From: DATMNI01 sp035570275
Lineage (GTDB): Bacteria; Acidobacteriota; Terriglobia; Bryobacterales; Bryobacteraceae
Length of the DNA stretch: 37,750 nucleotides
Direction: 5' to 3'
Assembly (NCBI GenBank): GCA_035570275.1
Contig: DATMNI010000032.1
Span: forward strand, 1 to 37,750
The notes under the pieces were generated by a model, which was not told the DNA's origin, did not search any database, and was given only the letters and a program-made list of their open reading frames with translations. The translations under genes were made by a program, and so were the position numbers. The stretch's first letter is position 1, and the number at the start of each line of letters is the position of its first letter. Shown here in pieces: positions 1 through 6,909 of the stretch.

Positions 1-132
1 CGCCTGGTGGTTGGGTGTTTGGGGCGTTTGGCGCAGTTTCGGGTGGGAACGGGGCGCCCGACCCCGGGCGGTATTCCGGAGCAAACCAACACAGGCAAGA
101 ATGCCAGTGCCGCGTTACATTAGAATCAAGGT
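1..132. other. left edge, no assignable gene
   Basis: All three plus-strand frames are open for much of this stretch. One frame stays open from base 1 to a TAG at 121-123, so it could be the tail of a gene that starts outside the window. The translated tail shows no motif I recognise. In polysaccharide-export loci the membrane permease often precedes the ATPase, but these residues are not hydrophobic enough to support that. Confidence 0.2.
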
Positions 133-1329
133 TTGGTCCTAGTTCAAAACGTTTCCAAGCTCTATCGTTTGTACCGCCGTCCCTCCGACCGTCTGCGGGA
201 AATGCTGCCCGGCAGCCAGCCTCGGCATACGGACTTCTGGGCCTTGCGCGACATCGGCTTCGAGGTTGAAAAGGGCGAGATCCTAAGCCTGGTGGGTCCC
301 AACGGCTGCGGGAAGAGCACGCTGCTGCAAATCGCCTGCGGTATTTTGCAGCCCACCACGGGCCGTGTGGTCACGCGCGGGCGCATCGCGGCGCTGCTGG
401 AGTTGGGGGCCGGCTTCAACACCGAATTCTCCGGCCGGGAGAACGTTTATCTCAACGGCGAGATCATGGGGCTGAGCCGCGGCGAGATCGACAAAGCCAT
501 GCCTTCCATCGAGGCCTTCGCGGAAATTGGCGAATTCATGGAACGGCCCGTCAAAGAATACTCCAGCGGCATGTACGTGCGCCTGGCTTTTTCCACGGCG
601 ATCCATGTGGATCCCGAAATCCTGGTCGTCGACGAAGCCCTGGCCGTGGGCGACGCCGTCTTCGCCAACCGCTGCGTGCGGAAGTTTGAGGAACTGCGCG
701 AGCGCAAGGTCACGGTGCTCTTCGTCTCGCACGATCTGGGTCTGGTCAAGCAACTCTCCGACCGCGCCATTCTTCTGCTGCATGGACGCATTGAGGCGCA
801 GGGCTCGCCCAACGACGTGATCAACCGCTACATCGGCCTGGTCCTGGCTCAGCAGCAGTCGCGCGGCAAAAAGGAAGGCCGCGTACGGGGCAGCTACCGC
901 CACGGCGATGGAGCCAGCGAGATCGTCAGCGTGCAGATTCTGAACGCACAGGGCGAGGAAGTTACTTCCATAGCCAGCGGCGAGCCGGTCACGGTGCGCG
1001 TGCGCTCGCATTTTCACCAGGCAAAATCCGACCCAATGGTGGGCATTCTGTTGCGCACGCGCATCGGCATGGACGTCTACGGCACCAACACGCGCATCGA
1101 AAAGCAACCGCTGGGGGACTTCCAGGCCGGCGACGAACTGGAAGTCGATTTCCACATCGAATGCTGGCTCACACCGCAGCAGTACACCCTGACCGTGGCC
1201 ACGCAGAGCGCCGACGGATCGAGCCACGACTGGCTGGACGACGCCATTGCGTTCGACGTCATCGACACCCGGGTGGCGGCCGGCGTAGCCAACCTGAGGG
1301 CAAAAATCGAATGGCGCGTCTCACGGTAA
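133..1329 (+). CDS. ABC transporter ATP-binding protein, polysaccharide/O-antigen export type (Wzt/TagH-like)
   Basis: Predicted ATPase subunit that drives export of a lipid-linked polysaccharide across the inner membrane together with an ABC-2 type permease that is not in view. The 398-residue protein has a Walker A motif GPNGCGKS at about 55-62, a signature YSSGMYVRLAF from about 143, Walker B ILVVDE at about 163-168 and the switch His at about 200. The family-typical phrase ELGAGFNTEFSGRENVYLNG follows Walker A. From about residue 265 there is an extra beta-rich domain resembling the Wzt C-terminal domain, which in characterised members binds the glycan end. A stop lies four codons upstream, so TTG at 133 is the only reasonable start; the next ATG would remove about 23 residues. 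The gene overlaps the next one by 19 bases. The family call is firm; the substrate is unknown. Confidence 0.9.
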   Translation: MVLVQNVSKLYRLYRRPSDRLREMLPGSQPRHTDFWALRDIGFEVEKGEILSLVGPNGCGKSTLLQIACGILQPTTGRVVTRGRIAALLELGAGFNTEFSGRENVYLNGEIMGLSRGEIDKAMPSIEAFAEIGEFMERPVKEYSSGMYVRLAFSTAIHVDPEILVVDEALAVGDAVFANRCVRKFEELRERKVTVLFVSHDLGLVKQLSDRAILLLHGRIEAQGSPNDVINRYIGLVLAQQQSRGKKEGRVRGSYRHGDGASEIVSVQILNAQGEEVTSIASGEPVTVRVRSHFHQAKSDPMVGILLRTRIGMDVYGTNTRIEKQPLGDFQAGDELEVDFHIECWLTPQQYTLTVATQSADGSSHDWLDDAIAFDVIDTRVAAGVANLRAKIEWRVSR

Positions 1330-1592
1330 AGGTGCACCCGCGCGCCCGGCGGACCGCGCTTGCCGGCCGGTTCGGCGAGGCTTACAAGGTGGACTTGGCG
1401 GCGCCCCCGGTGGATGGCAAGGCCAACCAGGAATGCATCCGCTTCTTTGCCGAACTGGCGGACGTGCCGCAGTCGCGGGTGCGGATTGTGACCGGCTTGA
1501 CAAACCGGACCAAGGTCGTTGAGATTGATGGTGTCACTCAACTCGAGCTGGAAAAGACACTGGCGGCGGCGACTCCCGGCCGCCACCCATAG
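1311..1592 (+). CDS. DUF167 (YggU-like) family protein
   Basis: Small 93-residue protein of the DUF167/YggU family, whose biochemical role is not settled. The sequence shows the family core: a VKVHPRARRT start, then PVDGKANQECIRFF and a VTGLTNRTKVVEI stretch. I chose the ATG at 1311 because it begins directly at the conserved first strand; longer readings run back through the ABC gene in another frame. The start lies inside the last codons of the ABC ATPase gene, which suggests translational coupling. A damaged second copy of the same gene, with long stretches of identical DNA, lies at about 3800-3986 just before the M24 peptidase gene, so this intact copy and that relic flank the toxin-antitoxin island. 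Confidence 0.85.
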   Translation: MARLTVKVHPRARRTALAGRFGEAYKVDLAAPPVDGKANQECIRFFAELADVPQSRVRIVTGLTNRTKVVEIDGVTQLELEKTLAAATPGRHP

Positions 1593-1600
1593 CCCGGCGT

Positions 1601-1967
1601 TCAGCCGCTGTCCCCGCGACGCTTCGGCGGCGGCGGCATTTCGATGAACTCGTAGCTCCCCGGTGTTGCCGCTTCGACTTTGGCCGCTATCACTGCTCCG
1701 TGATCACGCACCACCGGCCAGATATTGGACCCGAGCAGGACGAAGGCGAGTTTCCGGCCGGTCAGGTTTTGCTGGTGCCTGATGTTTGATCGGACGTAAC
1801 CATCACGTCGTAACCATCACGTCGAACCCCGACGCTTCCGCCGCGTTGAGAAACTCGCCGTTTTCAAGCTGCGGATGCCACTGTATCTCGGCGAAGGTGC
1901 GCACCTCATGTTTGGTCAGGAATCGCCATACACCGACCGGCACGTTCTTGTCAAATACGATGTGCAA
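1601..1967 (-). pseudogene. DUF5615 PIN-like toxin gene, frameshifted
   Basis: Reading from a TTG at 1967, the protein begins LHIVFDKNVPVGVWRFL and continues to GFDVMVT, the usual start of DUF5615 proteins, a PIN-like group found beside DUF433 antitoxins. The frame then stops at 1803. The missing rest is visible in other frames: DQNIRHQQNLTGRKL, then a stretch with LLGSNIWPVVRDHG, ending EFIEMPPPPK before a TGA at 1601-1603. Two lesions explain the break. One is a perfect 14-bp tandem duplication at 1795-1822; the other is one missing base in an A-run at about 1783-1790. The start overlaps the end of the DUF433 gene by 17 bases, the normal arrangement for this pair. I infer a recently inactivated toxin. 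Confidence 0.75.
1795..1822. repeat. 14-bp perfect tandem duplication inside the DUF5615 gene
   Basis: The unit CGTAACCATCACGT occurs twice back to back (1795-1808 and 1809-1822), followed by the first two bases of a third copy. Because 14 is not a multiple of three, it shifts the reading frame of the toxin gene. It looks like a replication-slippage event. Confidence 0.9.
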
Positions 1968-2184
1968 TGCGGTGAGTCTTGGCGTAAGCCAAGATCGCCT
2001 CGACACGATCTTGCGGAACCTCAAACTGTTCCACGATTTCGGCGCCGCTCACGCCATAGTCGAAATTATCGACAATCGTGTCGACCGGCATGCGCGTGCC
2101 GAGCAGCACAGGAGCGCCGCTTTGCACGCCGGGCTTGACTTCGACGAGCGGGCACTCCGACCAGTCGATTCTCTCCATGGCCAT
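1951..2184 (-). CDS. DUF433 antitoxin-like protein
   Basis: A 77-residue protein starting MAMERIDWSECPLVEV and continuing with GAPVLLGTRMPVDTIVDNFDYG, then a short helical end with the EIVEQFEVPQDRVEAIL segment. This is the DUF433 family, small helix-turn-helix-like proteins that usually pair with DUF5615 toxins. The ATG at 2184 is preceded by GGGAGG with about seven bases of spacing; the ATG at 2178 is a close alternative. A longer in-frame reading to 2268 has no family similarity and is not used. The partner toxin immediately downstream is frameshifted, so this antitoxin now stands alone. Confidence 0.8.
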   Translation of the reverse strand: MAMERIDWSECPLVEVKPGVQSGAPVLLGTRMPVDTIVDNFDYGVSGAEIVEQFEVPQDRVEAILAYAKTHRIAHRI

Positions 2185-2331
2185 TGGCGGACCTCCCGGC
2201 CAGTATGATTCCACGTTTTGCCTGGAAGGCCAACGAGTTCCCCGGCTCGGGCGGTTGCGGTTAGCCAACGGTGTTTTCTTCGCTGCGTTGCCGGGTCAGG
2301 GTTTTTTTGCGATGTTCGCGTCTCGCGCGGT

Positions 2332-2553
2332 TCAGGACACCGTTTCCAACTCGACGAAATCAACGTCGCTGGTGGGAACCGGAATTGGTTCCCCGACTTC
2401 CAGCATCGCTTCGAGGTGCAATTCAATGGCTTCGCGAATATTGTGCTTGGTCTCCTGCAGAGTCGATCCCGTCGAGATGCAACCCGGCAGGTCCGGAACA
2501 TAAGCAGCCCAATTTGATTCGGCCTTTTCAAAGACAACGGCAAATCGTCTCAT
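2332..2553 (-). CDS. hicB: HicB-type antitoxin
   Basis: A 73-residue protein of the HicB partial RNase-H-fold group, with FAVVFEKAESNWAAYVPDLPGC at the start and the family-typical ISTGSTLQETKHNIREAIELHLE helix region. HicB neutralises the HicA mRNA-cleaving toxin by direct binding. Its ATG overlaps the TGA of the upstream hicA remnant (ATGA at 2550-2553), the usual hicA-hicB coupling. The long form of HicB has a DNA-binding domain at the C-terminus; here the protein ends after about 73 residues and shows none. The toxin partner is broken, so the gene may be a leftover or may act on another HicA elsewhere. Confidence 0.8.
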   Translation of the reverse strand: MRRFAVVFEKAESNWAAYVPDLPGCISTGSTLQETKHNIREAIELHLEAMLEVGEPIPVPTSDVDFVELETVS

Positions 2554-2736
2554 GATTCGTGGAACTCCGCTTTATTCAGAATCGACTTCAACGTTCCCAC
2601 CGATCGTCAATCCAGTTGCCCGGCACGGTCACAACCATTGGCTTCTCGGGATGTTTGAATGCCCGGTGACTGCCCTTCTGACGAACAACCGCCAACCATC
2701 AGCTTCCGGGCGGCGAACGACGTCGCGAACCTTCAT
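2550..2736 (-). pseudogene. hicA: hicA toxin gene, two frameshifts
   Basis: From ATG 2736 the reading begins MKVRDVVRRPEADGWRL, the classic HicA opening. It then drifts out of frame. The next frame continues RQKGSHRAFKHPEKPMVVTVPG, which holds the catalytic His region GSHR and the double-stranded-RNA-binding-like core. A second shift is needed to read VGTLKSILNKAEFHES to the TGA at 2550-2552. Each break looks like the loss of one base: the length is 187 bp, against 189 expected for 62 residues plus stop. All HicA blocks are present in order, so the decay is recent. It lies directly upstream of an intact hicB. Confidence 0.78.
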
Positions 2737-2890
2737 GCTCTGGTCTTCAGAATATCAGTGGAAACGCACCAGCGCCAGCGAGAATTCCCTTTGCGTTCGC
2801 GCCGCCACGCAGCCGGAGCTAGATCGAATTATTAGTGAAGTTCAATCCGGTTTCTACTCTGGGCGCGTCCTGGCGACCGGCTTAGGCGGC
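2737..2890. other. short intergenic gap
   Basis: No convincing coding or structural signal. It separates the hicAB remnant from the PIN-domain pair; both lie on the minus strand, so it should carry the hicAB promoter, but I see no clear one. Confidence 0.3.
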
Positions 2891-3457
2891 TCAATCGGTT
2901 CCGATGTGAAGTTCCCAGCGTACTGACCGAGGTGCTCCGCGTTCAGCCCGGCGCCAGGGAGCGGGTTTAGCCATTGCTGCTATCCGTGTATTTTTCAGAA
3001 TGTCATCGAACAGTTGTTGTCGGTAGTGGAAGTTCGTTTGCTTGAGGCGCGTAAGCGCATCGGCAAGGTCGAGGATGCCGCGCTGCGCCGAGCGCGTAAG
3101 AAGACCCAGGGTTCCCGTGATCTGGAATCCCTTTCGCAGGGCCGCCGCGGCACCTTTGCGGTCGTCGATGAGAATGAGTTCGGCGCCGAGAGCCATTCCC
3201 AGCGTAAGGGCCGACTTTTCGCCATCGTCCAAAGCATGAAACGCCGGATCGTCGCTCACGGTCACCGGCAATACCTCTAACCAGGAGGGCCGAGAATTCG
3301 CCCACGTCCGGACGGTCGCAGGGGCAGACGGGTGGCGCAGTTCGTCGTACACGACCGAAGGAATGAATATCCTCTCGAACAGTTGGGGCAGAATGCCGAT
3401 GTGGCGGATTTCCACCAGATAGCGGATGGGACTCGTATCGGCGACGACAAGGAGCAT
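2891..3457 (-). CDS. PIN-domain toxin, DUF3368 family
   Basis: A 188-residue protein with the PIN ribonuclease fold. The acidic metal-binding residues expected for this family are visible: VVADTSPIRYL near the start (D7), VVYDELRHP, DDGEKSALTLG and LILIDDRKGAAAA. DUF3368 proteins pair with UPF0175 antitoxins, and the gene just upstream is one; the two overlap by one base (TAATG at 3457). This is the only toxin in the island with an unbroken reading frame. The last 30 or so residues are rich in Arg, Ala and Pro and look unlike the family, so the original stop may have been lost. I infer a possibly functional toxin with an altered tail. Confidence 0.82.
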   Translation of the reverse strand: MLLVVADTSPIRYLVEIRHIGILPQLFERIFIPSVVYDELRHPSAPATVRTWANSRPSWLEVLPVTVSDDPAFHALDDGEKSALTLGMALGAELILIDDRKGAAAALRKGFQITGTLGLLTRSAQRGILDLADALTRLKQTNFHYRQQLFDDILKNTRIAAMAKPAPWRRAERGAPRSVRWELHIGTD

Positions 3458-3747
3458 TAAATCCCTAGACGCCTCAAGCCCTCTAGTTCTTGCTCCAGGT
3501 CTTGCAACGTGTAATCCTCGCAGACGTCATGGGCCTTGAGGAATTCGTCGAGCTGGTACCTGTTTCCAAAACCGAGCAACCGCCGCAACTCGGGCTTGGT
3601 AATGTGGCCGCCCTTGAATTCTTCGAGCGCCAGGGCTTCGAGGGCGCGGCGAGAGAGATCGCCACCGGATTCGCTCATGCGGCCGGCGAGATCGTCGGGA
3701 ATCTGGACGGTGAGTTCCAGCCTACGCCATCCCCAGAATCCGGTCAA
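3457..3747 (-). CDS. UPF0175 family antitoxin
   Basis: A 96-residue protein with the UPF0175 core LTVQIPDDLAGRM, then ALEALALEEFKGGHITKPELRRLLGF and a C-terminal segment with NRYQLDEFLKAHDVCEDYTLQDLEQ. It is the expected partner of the DUF3368 PIN toxin that starts at its stop codon. The start is uncertain: TTG at 3747 gives the longest frame, while CTG at 3720, just before ELTVQIPDD, fits the usual family start better. No strong ribosome-binding site is visible for either. Confidence 0.78.
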   Translation of the reverse strand: MTGFWGWRRLELTVQIPDDLAGRMSESGGDLSRRALEALALEEFKGGHITKPELRRLLGFGNRYQLDEFLKAHDVCEDYTLQDLEQELEGLRRLGI

Positions 3748-3799
3748 TTAGAATAGCGCAACACCTGCCATCGGTGGCCGTAACCCACTACCCGGTTCG

Positions 3800-3986
3800 T
3801 GTCCACGGAGCACCGCGTCTCCGGTGGATCGCAAGGCCAACGAGGAATGCATCCGCTTCTTCTCCGAACTGGCGGGTGCGCCGTCGCGGGGTTCGGATTG
3901 TGACCGGCTTGACAAACCGGACCAAGGTCATTGAGATTGAGGGTATCCCACAAAGTGAGCTGGAACGAATAATGGGAGTGGTATGA
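3800..3986 (+). pseudogene. DUF167 gene remnant (second copy)
   Basis: DNA here closely matches the intact DUF167 gene at 1311-1592. A 36-base block at 3894-3929 is identical to 1482-1517, and further blocks match on both sides (PVDxKANxECIRFF, then VTGLTNRTKV). The 5' third is missing or scrambled, and one extra base near 3889-3893 puts the two conserved halves in different frames. The tail still ends in a TGA at 3984-3986 that overlaps the ATG of the M24 peptidase gene. I infer that DUF167 and the M24 gene were once coupled, and that this copy decayed after a duplication that now brackets the toxin-antitoxin island. Confidence 0.75.
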
Positions 3987-5152
3987 ACCTCGAATCCATA
4001 CAGAACGAACTTCGCAAACAAAATCTGGACGGCTGGCTCTTTTTCGACCACCACTTGCGCGACCCGCTGGCGTACCGGGTGCTCGGCCTGCACGTCACCA
4101 AAGGCCCCACGCGCCGCTGGTATTATATGATCCCCGCCAACGGCGAGCCCAAAGGCATGGAACACCGCATTGAGCGTAACCAACTGGCCGGCCTGCCCGG
4201 CGAGAAGATCGCTTACTCGCGCTGGACGGAACAGATTGGTGCCCTCCACAAGCTGACGGCTGGCATGAAGCGTGTGGCCATGCAGTACTCGCCGATGTGT
4301 GCCGTGCCGTACGTGTCCATGGTGGATGCCGGCACCGTGGAACTGATACGCAGCCTGGGCGTGGAGGTGGTCAGTTCCGCCGAACTGATTCAGGTCTTCG
4401 AAGCACGCTGGTCGGCCGACGCCCTGGAATCGCATCTCGAAGCCGGCCGGCGTGTGGACCGCGTGCGCGTCGCCGCATTCGATCTCATCCACGAACGCAC
4501 GCGCAACGGCGCGCCGCTCCAGGAGGTGGAGGTGCAGAAGTTCGTCCGCGACGGGTTCGCCAAGGCCGGCCTGCTCACCGACAGCGGCCCCATTGTGGGC
4601 TGCAACGCCAATGCATCCAACCCGCATTACGAGCCCAGCGACGCCGTCACTACACCCATCGGCTCCGGCGATTGGGTGCTGCTGGATATGTGGGCCAAGC
4701 TGGATCAGCCCGGCGCCGTCTATTACGACATCACCTGGACGGCATTCTGCGGTGATAACCCCAGCGACAGGATGCGCGAGGTATTCGCGGTGGTCACGGG
4801 CGCTCGCGATGCCGGCATTGCGCGGGTGCAGCAAGCCATCGCCGCCGGGCAACCGCTATGCGGGTTCGAGGTGGATGACGCCACGCGCGCGGTGATCGAC
4901 AGCCGCGGCTACGGTGAGTGGTTCACGCATCGCACGGGCCACTCGATTGGGCAGGAAGTCCACGGCAACGGCGCCAACATGGACAATTTCGAAACTCATG
5001 ACGACCGGCGGGTGATGCCCTGGAGCTGCTTTTCGATTGAGCCCGGCGTGTATCTGCCGGAGTTCGGCGTGCGCTCCGAGATCGACATGTTCATTGGGGA
5101 GACGGACGCGCGCGTGACTGGGGAGATGCAGAGGGAGATGGCGTTGTTGTGA
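3983..5152 (+). CDS. M24 family metallopeptidase (Xaa-Pro aminopeptidase-like)
   Basis: A 389-residue cytoplasmic protein with no signal peptide. It has an N-terminal creatinase-type domain (to about 150) and a C-terminal pita-bread fold. The five metal ligands of the M24 family can be placed: Asp in LLDMWAK, Asp in YYDITWT, His in HRTGHSIGQEVHG, Glu in FSIEPGVYL and Glu in VRSEIDMFI. Characterised members remove N-terminal residues before proline or cleave C-N bonds in small molecules; the exact substrate cannot be told here. The ATG at 3983 overlaps the TGA of the DUF167 remnant, so translation may once have been coupled. The reading frame is intact and of normal family length. Confidence 0.88.
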   Translation: MNLESIQNELRKQNLDGWLFFDHHLRDPLAYRVLGLHVTKGPTRRWYYMIPANGEPKGMEHRIERNQLAGLPGEKIAYSRWTEQIGALHKLTAGMKRVAMQYSPMCAVPYVSMVDAGTVELIRSLGVEVVSSAELIQVFEARWSADALESHLEAGRRVDRVRVAAFDLIHERTRNGAPLQEVEVQKFVRDGFAKAGLLTDSGPIVGCNANASNPHYEPSDAVTTPIGSGDWVLLDMWAKLDQPGAVYYDITWTAFCGDNPSDRMREVFAVVTGARDAGIARVQQAIAAGQPLCGFEVDDATRAVIDSRGYGEWFTHRTGHSIGQEVHGNGANMDNFETHDDRRVMPWSCFSIEPGVYLPEFGVRSEIDMFIGETDARVTGEMQREMALL

Positions 5153-5164
5153 TTTGAGGGGCAT

Positions 5165-5375
5165 TTGACGCGGAGACGCGGAGTTTCAATGAGTTTAGAA
5201 TCAAAACCAACGTTTGAGATCGCAGGTGGAGCGGAGACACTCGCGCCGTTCGCGCACAGTGACTCCGATCTCGGAGGTCGTCGTCGCGGTTGCGCAAACT
5301 TGAGGAACCGGCGGCGCGCGAATCCAATTCTCAAAACTCTGCGTCTTCCTCCGCGTCTCAGCGTCTCCGCGTCAA
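5165..5375. repeat. element bounded by 15-bp inverted repeat with GACGCGGA-type arrays
   Basis: TTGACGCGGAGACGC at 5165-5179 is matched exactly, inverted, by GCGTCTCCGCGTCAA at 5361-5375. Both ends continue inward as short tandem copies of an ACGCGGAG-like octamer. The 180 bases between hold no recognisable gene. The design (inverted ends made of short tandem words) resembles the element around the GxxExxY relic at 28845-29193, although the words differ. Confidence 0.6.
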
Positions 5376-5418
5376 GGTTGGACGTCTCCACGCCCAGCAA
5401 ACGGGCGGGGCAAAGACC

Positions 5419-6909
5419 ATGCAAGCCCTAGCAGCCGTGGCCACCGTGCTGGCCTTCGCCCCGCACGGCAATCGAGTTGTGCTGCAGCTTGACCACGGCA
5501 GCGCGGAGCTGGTCTGGGTCACCGCCAGCACGTTCCGCTTCCGGCGTGTGCTTGCAGGGCAGCTACCGGACGTCAAGTCGAAAGAGACCGAGGCCGTGGC
5601 AATCCAGAGCGATGACGTCCCGGGCGCGGTCCGGCTCCGGTCCAAGTACCTTGAGGTCACCATCCAAAAGCACGGCCTGCTGGTGCGGGTTCGCAAGTTG
5701 GATGGGGTCACGCTGATGGCCGACCTTTCCGAACCGCGGTCGGAAGCCGCCGGTGTCACCTGGGATCGGCAGAGCCCGGCGGGCGCTCAACTCTACGGCC
5801 TGGGCCCGCGCATTGACGCCGGGTTCGACCTGCATGGCAAGTCCATTCCCGCCGAGGTGCCCTTCCTGCTCTCCACCAGCGGGTACGGCGAATACCATGC
5901 CGGCGGCGGTGGTTACCATTTCGATTTCTCGAGCGATGGCCGGTACCGTATCCAGGGTCCGGAGATCGACTACTTTTTCTATTACGGTCCCTCACCCAAA
6001 GAAATCTTCGACGAACACCGCTACGCGCACGGCACGGCCGAACCGTGGCAGGTTTCGGCCGACCAAGCCGGCACCTGGGCCACGCTCCGTGCCGCTTTGC
6101 TGCGTCTGGTGCAGGGCGCGATGTCGGCCGCGCTGTCGCCAACGTTTGACCTGACGCCCTACGCCAACGCGCCGCCCGAACTGCAGCAGCGTGCCCGCCA
6201 ACTGGGATCGATCGTGCCCAGCGTGGTGGCCGGTCCGCTCGGTACCAGCGAATTCCGCCAGCAGTTGAAGAGTTTCTTCGGCACCTACAATGCCGAGTTG
6301 GGCGATCACGGCTACCCCATCTGGCATCCCCTGCCCTTCCAGATCGCCGAGGACCGCGAAGGCGCGCGCCACGCCGATGAGTTTCTTCTGGGCGACGAAA
6401 TGCTGATCGCGCCTATCTATGAACCGGGCGGCCAGCGCACCGTCTACTTGCCCCGCGGCGTCTGGACCAACCTGGAAACCAACCAGGCCACCCAGGGGCC
6501 GCGCACCATCACCGTGAAGACGCAGACACTCCCGGTCTTCGCGCGCAACGGCACCATCGTTCCGTTGGATTCCACCGGCGGCAGCCTGGCGCTCCACTAT
6601 TTCCCCAAACTCGGCGCGGAGTTTTTTCTGCTGGAAAGCGACATCGCCGAATACTCCCAGGTCCATGCCGCACCGGCCGCCGACATCATGCGCCTCGAAA
6701 TCGAATCCAGGAAGGACCGGGACTATCAGTGGGTGGTCCACCACGTGGACAAGCCGGCCGCCGTTGAGTTCGATGATGTGCAATACCGTCAGGTGACCGA
6801 ACCGGACCAGATGGCCAACCGCACGTGGTTTTACGATTCCGCCAGCAGGATCCTGCAGGTGCGTGTCAACGCCAAGGCGGGCGAAGACTGCATCGTGAAC
6901 ATTCGGTGA
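5419..6909 (+). CDS. GH31-like protein lacking the catalytic barrel segment
   Basis: A 496-residue protein with a weak signal-like start (MQALAAVATVLAFA). The first 205 residues match the N-terminal beta-sandwich of glycoside hydrolase family 31, ending in YFFYYGPSPKEIFDEHRYAHG, which normally leads into the (beta/alpha)8 barrel. The region from about 296 on (HGYPIWHPLPFQ, DEFLLGDEMLIAPIYEPGGQRTVYLP) matches the end of the barrel and the C-terminal beta domains. Between them lie only about 90 residues where an active enzyme has roughly 250-300, and no nucleophile or acid/base Asp motif is seen. The frame is unbroken. I infer an internal deletion giving a non-hydrolytic protein, or a new binding role. 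ATG 5419 is chosen because the longer frame runs into the repeat element upstream. The TGA overlaps the GTG of the next gene. Confidence 0.7.
   Translation: MQALAAVATVLAFAPHGNRVVLQLDHGSAELVWVTASTFRFRRVLAGQLPDVKSKETEAVAIQSDDVPGAVRLRSKYLEVTIQKHGLLVRVRKLDGVTLMADLSEPRSEAAGVTWDRQSPAGAQLYGLGPRIDAGFDLHGKSIPAEVPFLLSTSGYGEYHAGGGGYHFDFSSDGRYRIQGPEIDYFFYYGPSPKEIFDEHRYAHGTAEPWQVSADQAGTWATLRAALLRLVQGAMSAALSPTFDLTPYANAPPELQQRARQLGSIVPSVVAGPLGTSEFRQQLKSFFGTYNAELGDHGYPIWHPLPFQIAEDREGARHADEFLLGDEMLIAPIYEPGGQRTVYLPRGVWTNLETNQATQGPRTITVKTQTLPVFARNGTIVPLDSTGGSLALHYFPKLGAEFFLLESDIAEYSQVHAAPAADIMRLEIESRKDRDYQWVVHHVDKPAAVEFDDVQYRQVTEPDQMANRTWFYDSASRILQVRVNAKAGEDCIVNIR

Noticed and set aside
2552..2926. 124-codon plus-strand frame opposite hicA
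   Set aside because: The minus strand carries recognisable HicA blocks; this frame has no similarity and unusual composition.
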